Shown here piece after piece: positions 62,406 through 64,000 of a DNA stretch of 64,000 nucleotides. The DNA comes from Vibrio neptunius. Lineage in GTDB: Bacteria; Pseudomonadota; Gammaproteobacteria; Enterobacterales; Vibrionaceae. Positions within the stretch are counted from its first letter, which is position 1; the number at the start of each line of letters is the position of its first letter. The stretch spans positions 1,178,001 through 1,242,000 of the forward strand of contig CP079859.1 in the NCBI GenBank assembly GCA_019339365.1, written 5' to 3'. The notes beneath the pieces are model-generated. The model did not search any database and was not told the DNA's origin. It saw only the letters and a list, made by a program, of their open reading frames with translations. Made by a program: the position numbers and the translations under genes.

Positions 62406-63356
62406 ATGAAAAAATTAGCAGCGGTCATTTCCACTACACTTCTTCTTGCATCCGCATCGGCGAACGCTCAGTTCTACTTAGGTGCCAAAGCTGGGGCATC
62501 TTGGCTCAATGACTCTTGTTCTACAGGCCCATGTGATGACAGCTCTTGGGCTTTGGGGTCATTCGCTGGTTATGAGTTTAATGATATGATCAGCCTTGAA
62601 ATAGGGCTAGATACCTTGGGTGAGACCACTGGGTTTGGGTACACTGACGCGGGTTTGAGCTCTTATTCTTTTGCCCCTCGATTGACCATGCCTATAGCGG
62701 AAAGATTGGATGCTTTTGCTAAACTAGGTGGTGCGTATGTTGAGTACGGCGACAAAGATGACAGTTCGTTACTTGGTGCATTGGGTATCACGTACTCCTT
62801 TATGCCAACCATTGATTTTCAACTCGAATACCAGCGTTTAACGGACATTAACGTTGATACTCATCGCTTTAAGGGCAATGCACTGACGCTTGGCTTCATA
62901 GCAAAATTTGGTGGTAGTGATGAAGCAGTAGAGCAACCAGTGGAAGAAGAATTGATGGTTGAGGAAGTCGTTGTCGTTGAGCCAATTATCCAGACGTTTG
63001 AAACCAAAGTTGTGGATTCCAGCAGTTTTGCACTAAACAGTGCAGAGTTGAAACCACAAAGCAAAACAATGCTGGCCGATTTGGTCACCTTTATGACGAA
63101 ATTCCCTCAGTCTACTGTTGAAGTTGTCGGTTATACTGACTCTAGCGGTGCCGCGTCATATAACCAGAAACTTTCTGAAAAACGCGCTCAAGCTGTGGCT
63201 GAAGTGCTACAAGAACAAGGGATTGATTCCTCAAGAATTACGGCGCGTGGTGAAGGAGAAAATAATCCGATTGCTTCTAACGAAACGAGAGAAGGTCGTG
63301 AGCAAAACCGACGTGTCGAAATTATGGTGCCAGCCTTTGAGTATCAGGCCCAATAA
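62406..63356 (+). CDS. ompA: OmpA-family outer-membrane protein
   Basis: This is a 316-aa outer-membrane protein. The ATG at 62406 is preceded by AAGGAC, and the signal peptide is MKKLAAVISTTLLLASASAN plus A. An eight-stranded N-terminal barrel (about 21-175, QFYLGAKAGASW to TLGFIAKFGGS) is followed by an acidic hinge rich in V and E (VEQPVEEELMVEEVVVVEP) and a C-terminal OmpA peptidoglycan-binding domain (about 220-310). That domain ends with the signature NRRVEIMV. It anchors the outer membrane to the cell wall. Confidence 0.95.
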   Translation: MKKLAAVISTTLLLASASANAQFYLGAKAGASWLNDSCSTGPCDDSSWALGSFAGYEFNDMISLEIGLDTLGETTGFGYTDAGLSSYSFAPRLTMPIAERLDAFAKLGGAYVEYGDKDDSSLLGALGITYSFMPTIDFQLEYQRLTDINVDTHRFKGNALTLGFIAKFGGSDEAVEQPVEEELMVEEVVVVEPIIQTFETKVVDSSSFALNSAELKPQSKTMLADLVTFMTKFPQSTVEVVGYTDSSGAASYNQKLSEKRAQAVAEVLQEQGIDSSRITARGEGENNPIASNETREGREQNRRVEIMVPAFEYQAQ

Positions 63357-63379
63357 CGACTTTTGAATTGCACTTTGGA

Positions 63380-63410
63380 ACACCTCTGATGAGAGTCAGG
63401 GGTGTTTTTT
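63380..63410 (+). terminator. ompA terminator, overlapping the next gene's end
   Basis: Perfect ten-pair stem ACACCTCTGA / TCAGGGGTGT with loop TGAGAG and seven T. The T run overlaps the corrected stop codon of the convergent gene at 63409. Confidence 0.92.
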
Positions 63411-63914
63411 ATTTCAGGTCGATGCTGTTGAGGCGACCCATGAACTCGAGGATTTCCAAATTGTCTTTATTGGCCTCTAGCAGTGCTTTTTGGTCTTAGT
63501 GTAAGCCGCAAGTCGCCCATGTTTTTTTATTGAACATACCACGCTTTTGTAGATCAATTTTCCTTTTTCGTCGTAGTTGCGCCAAGCGGCGATGTAGCAC
63601 TCATCTTTGGCGTTTGGATCAGTTTTGGTGGGACGAGGTTTGAAAATGATTTTGGGTTCTACCGAGTGGGGAAGGCGGGTCATTAAGTAAGGGTCTTTGA
63701 GTAACTTGCGCCAAAACTTACCCCACATAGCACTGCCCAGTTCATTGCGAAGTTTAATGGCTTTCTTTAACCCCTTCTTATCACCAATTCTCACGTAGCC
63801 GACTGAGCGGTGGAGTACCGTATCATCAGGAGTATGAATATGAATTTTAAACGCAGTCTTAGCTTTAGATATAAAGCGATGACCAGTGTTAGTGGTCAAG
63901 TTACTTTTCTTCAT
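63409..63914 (-). CDS. Hypothetical AP2-like DNA-binding protein (frameshift)
   Basis: This is a small basic protein starting MKKSNLTTNTGHRFISKAK. As read it stops at 63477 after TKTKKHC. A run of five T (63487-63491) needs one extra base, which restores TKKALLEANKDNLEILEFMG and RLNSIDLK, ending at 63409, for 168 aa. The segment ECYIAAWRNYDEKGKLIYKS and SIKKHGRLAAY resembles the AP2-like domain of phage integrases and homing enzymes. No catalytic residues are evident. The start has AAGAAG upstream. Function is unknown; a lone DNA-binding protein is my best reading. Confidence 0.65.
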
Positions 63915-64000
63915 TAACTTCTTATGAATAGTTTTGTTAATAGCTATTTTAGTTGAATGTCCTCAATTGTTGAAGCCTTGATTTTCAGCCATAGAATCGA

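Overview
The window is chromosomal DNA of a gammaproteobacterium, almost certainly a Vibrio. The evidence is the toxR-toxS pair divergent from htpG, followed by adk and hemH. Further support comes from the leuS-lptE-holA-rsfS-rlmH-mrdA-rodA-rlpA-dacA-ybeD-lipB-lipA block, the ptsH-ptsI-crr operon beside cysK, and gltX next to ompA. No species is claimed. I see no phage, insertion sequence, integron or CRISPR array; this is mostly core genome with a few accessory or decayed pieces.

Layout. 1-740: four near-identical tRNA-Tyr genes on the minus strand, spaced exactly 141 bp, with a stringent-type promoter and a terminator. 920-5094: two-gene RND efflux operon. 5155-7371: a YitT-type membrane protein and glyA, the latter with a PurR operator. 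7931-18206: a lipoprotein gene, then lipoate synthesis, cell-wall elongation (PBP2, RodA, RlpA, PBP5), ribosome maturation, DNA polymerase III delta and LptE. 18318-27225: leuS, ybeL, lnt, corC, ybeY, ybeZ and miaB. 27514-36960: a ubiquinone hydroxylase, the PTS operon, cysK, cysZ, zipA and ligA. 37454-39639: a porin, a lipoprotein and a small secreted protein. 39975-43478: the ybbO-ybbN-qmcA-ybbJ cluster, then yfcH. 44670-46936: an uncharacterised four-gene operon of two DUF1538 membrane proteins, a P-II-like protein and a CBS protein. 46987-56566: yfcE, a SelW-type protein, a TSUP transporter, toxS-toxR, htpG, adk, hemH, a second ToxR-family regulator and an outer-membrane barrel. 56870-60017: a copper ATPase and a DUF411 protein behind a CueR-type promoter. 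60467-63914: gltX, a relic of a duplicated ompA, an intact ompA and a small putative DNA-binding protein.

Seven genes (mrdA, holA, zipA, a lipoprotein, a ToxR-like regulator, the DUF411 gene and the last gene) are each interrupted by a single-base length change in a homopolymer. Adding or removing one base restores a protein of expected length or composition in every case. Three of the seven are normally essential or near-essential, so most of these are probably sequencing errors; I annotate them as single CDSs across the shift.

The best candidate for an undescribed system is the DUF1538 / P-II-like / CBS operon. It looks like a two-subunit membrane transporter with two dedicated nucleotide-sensing regulators, all translationally coupled.
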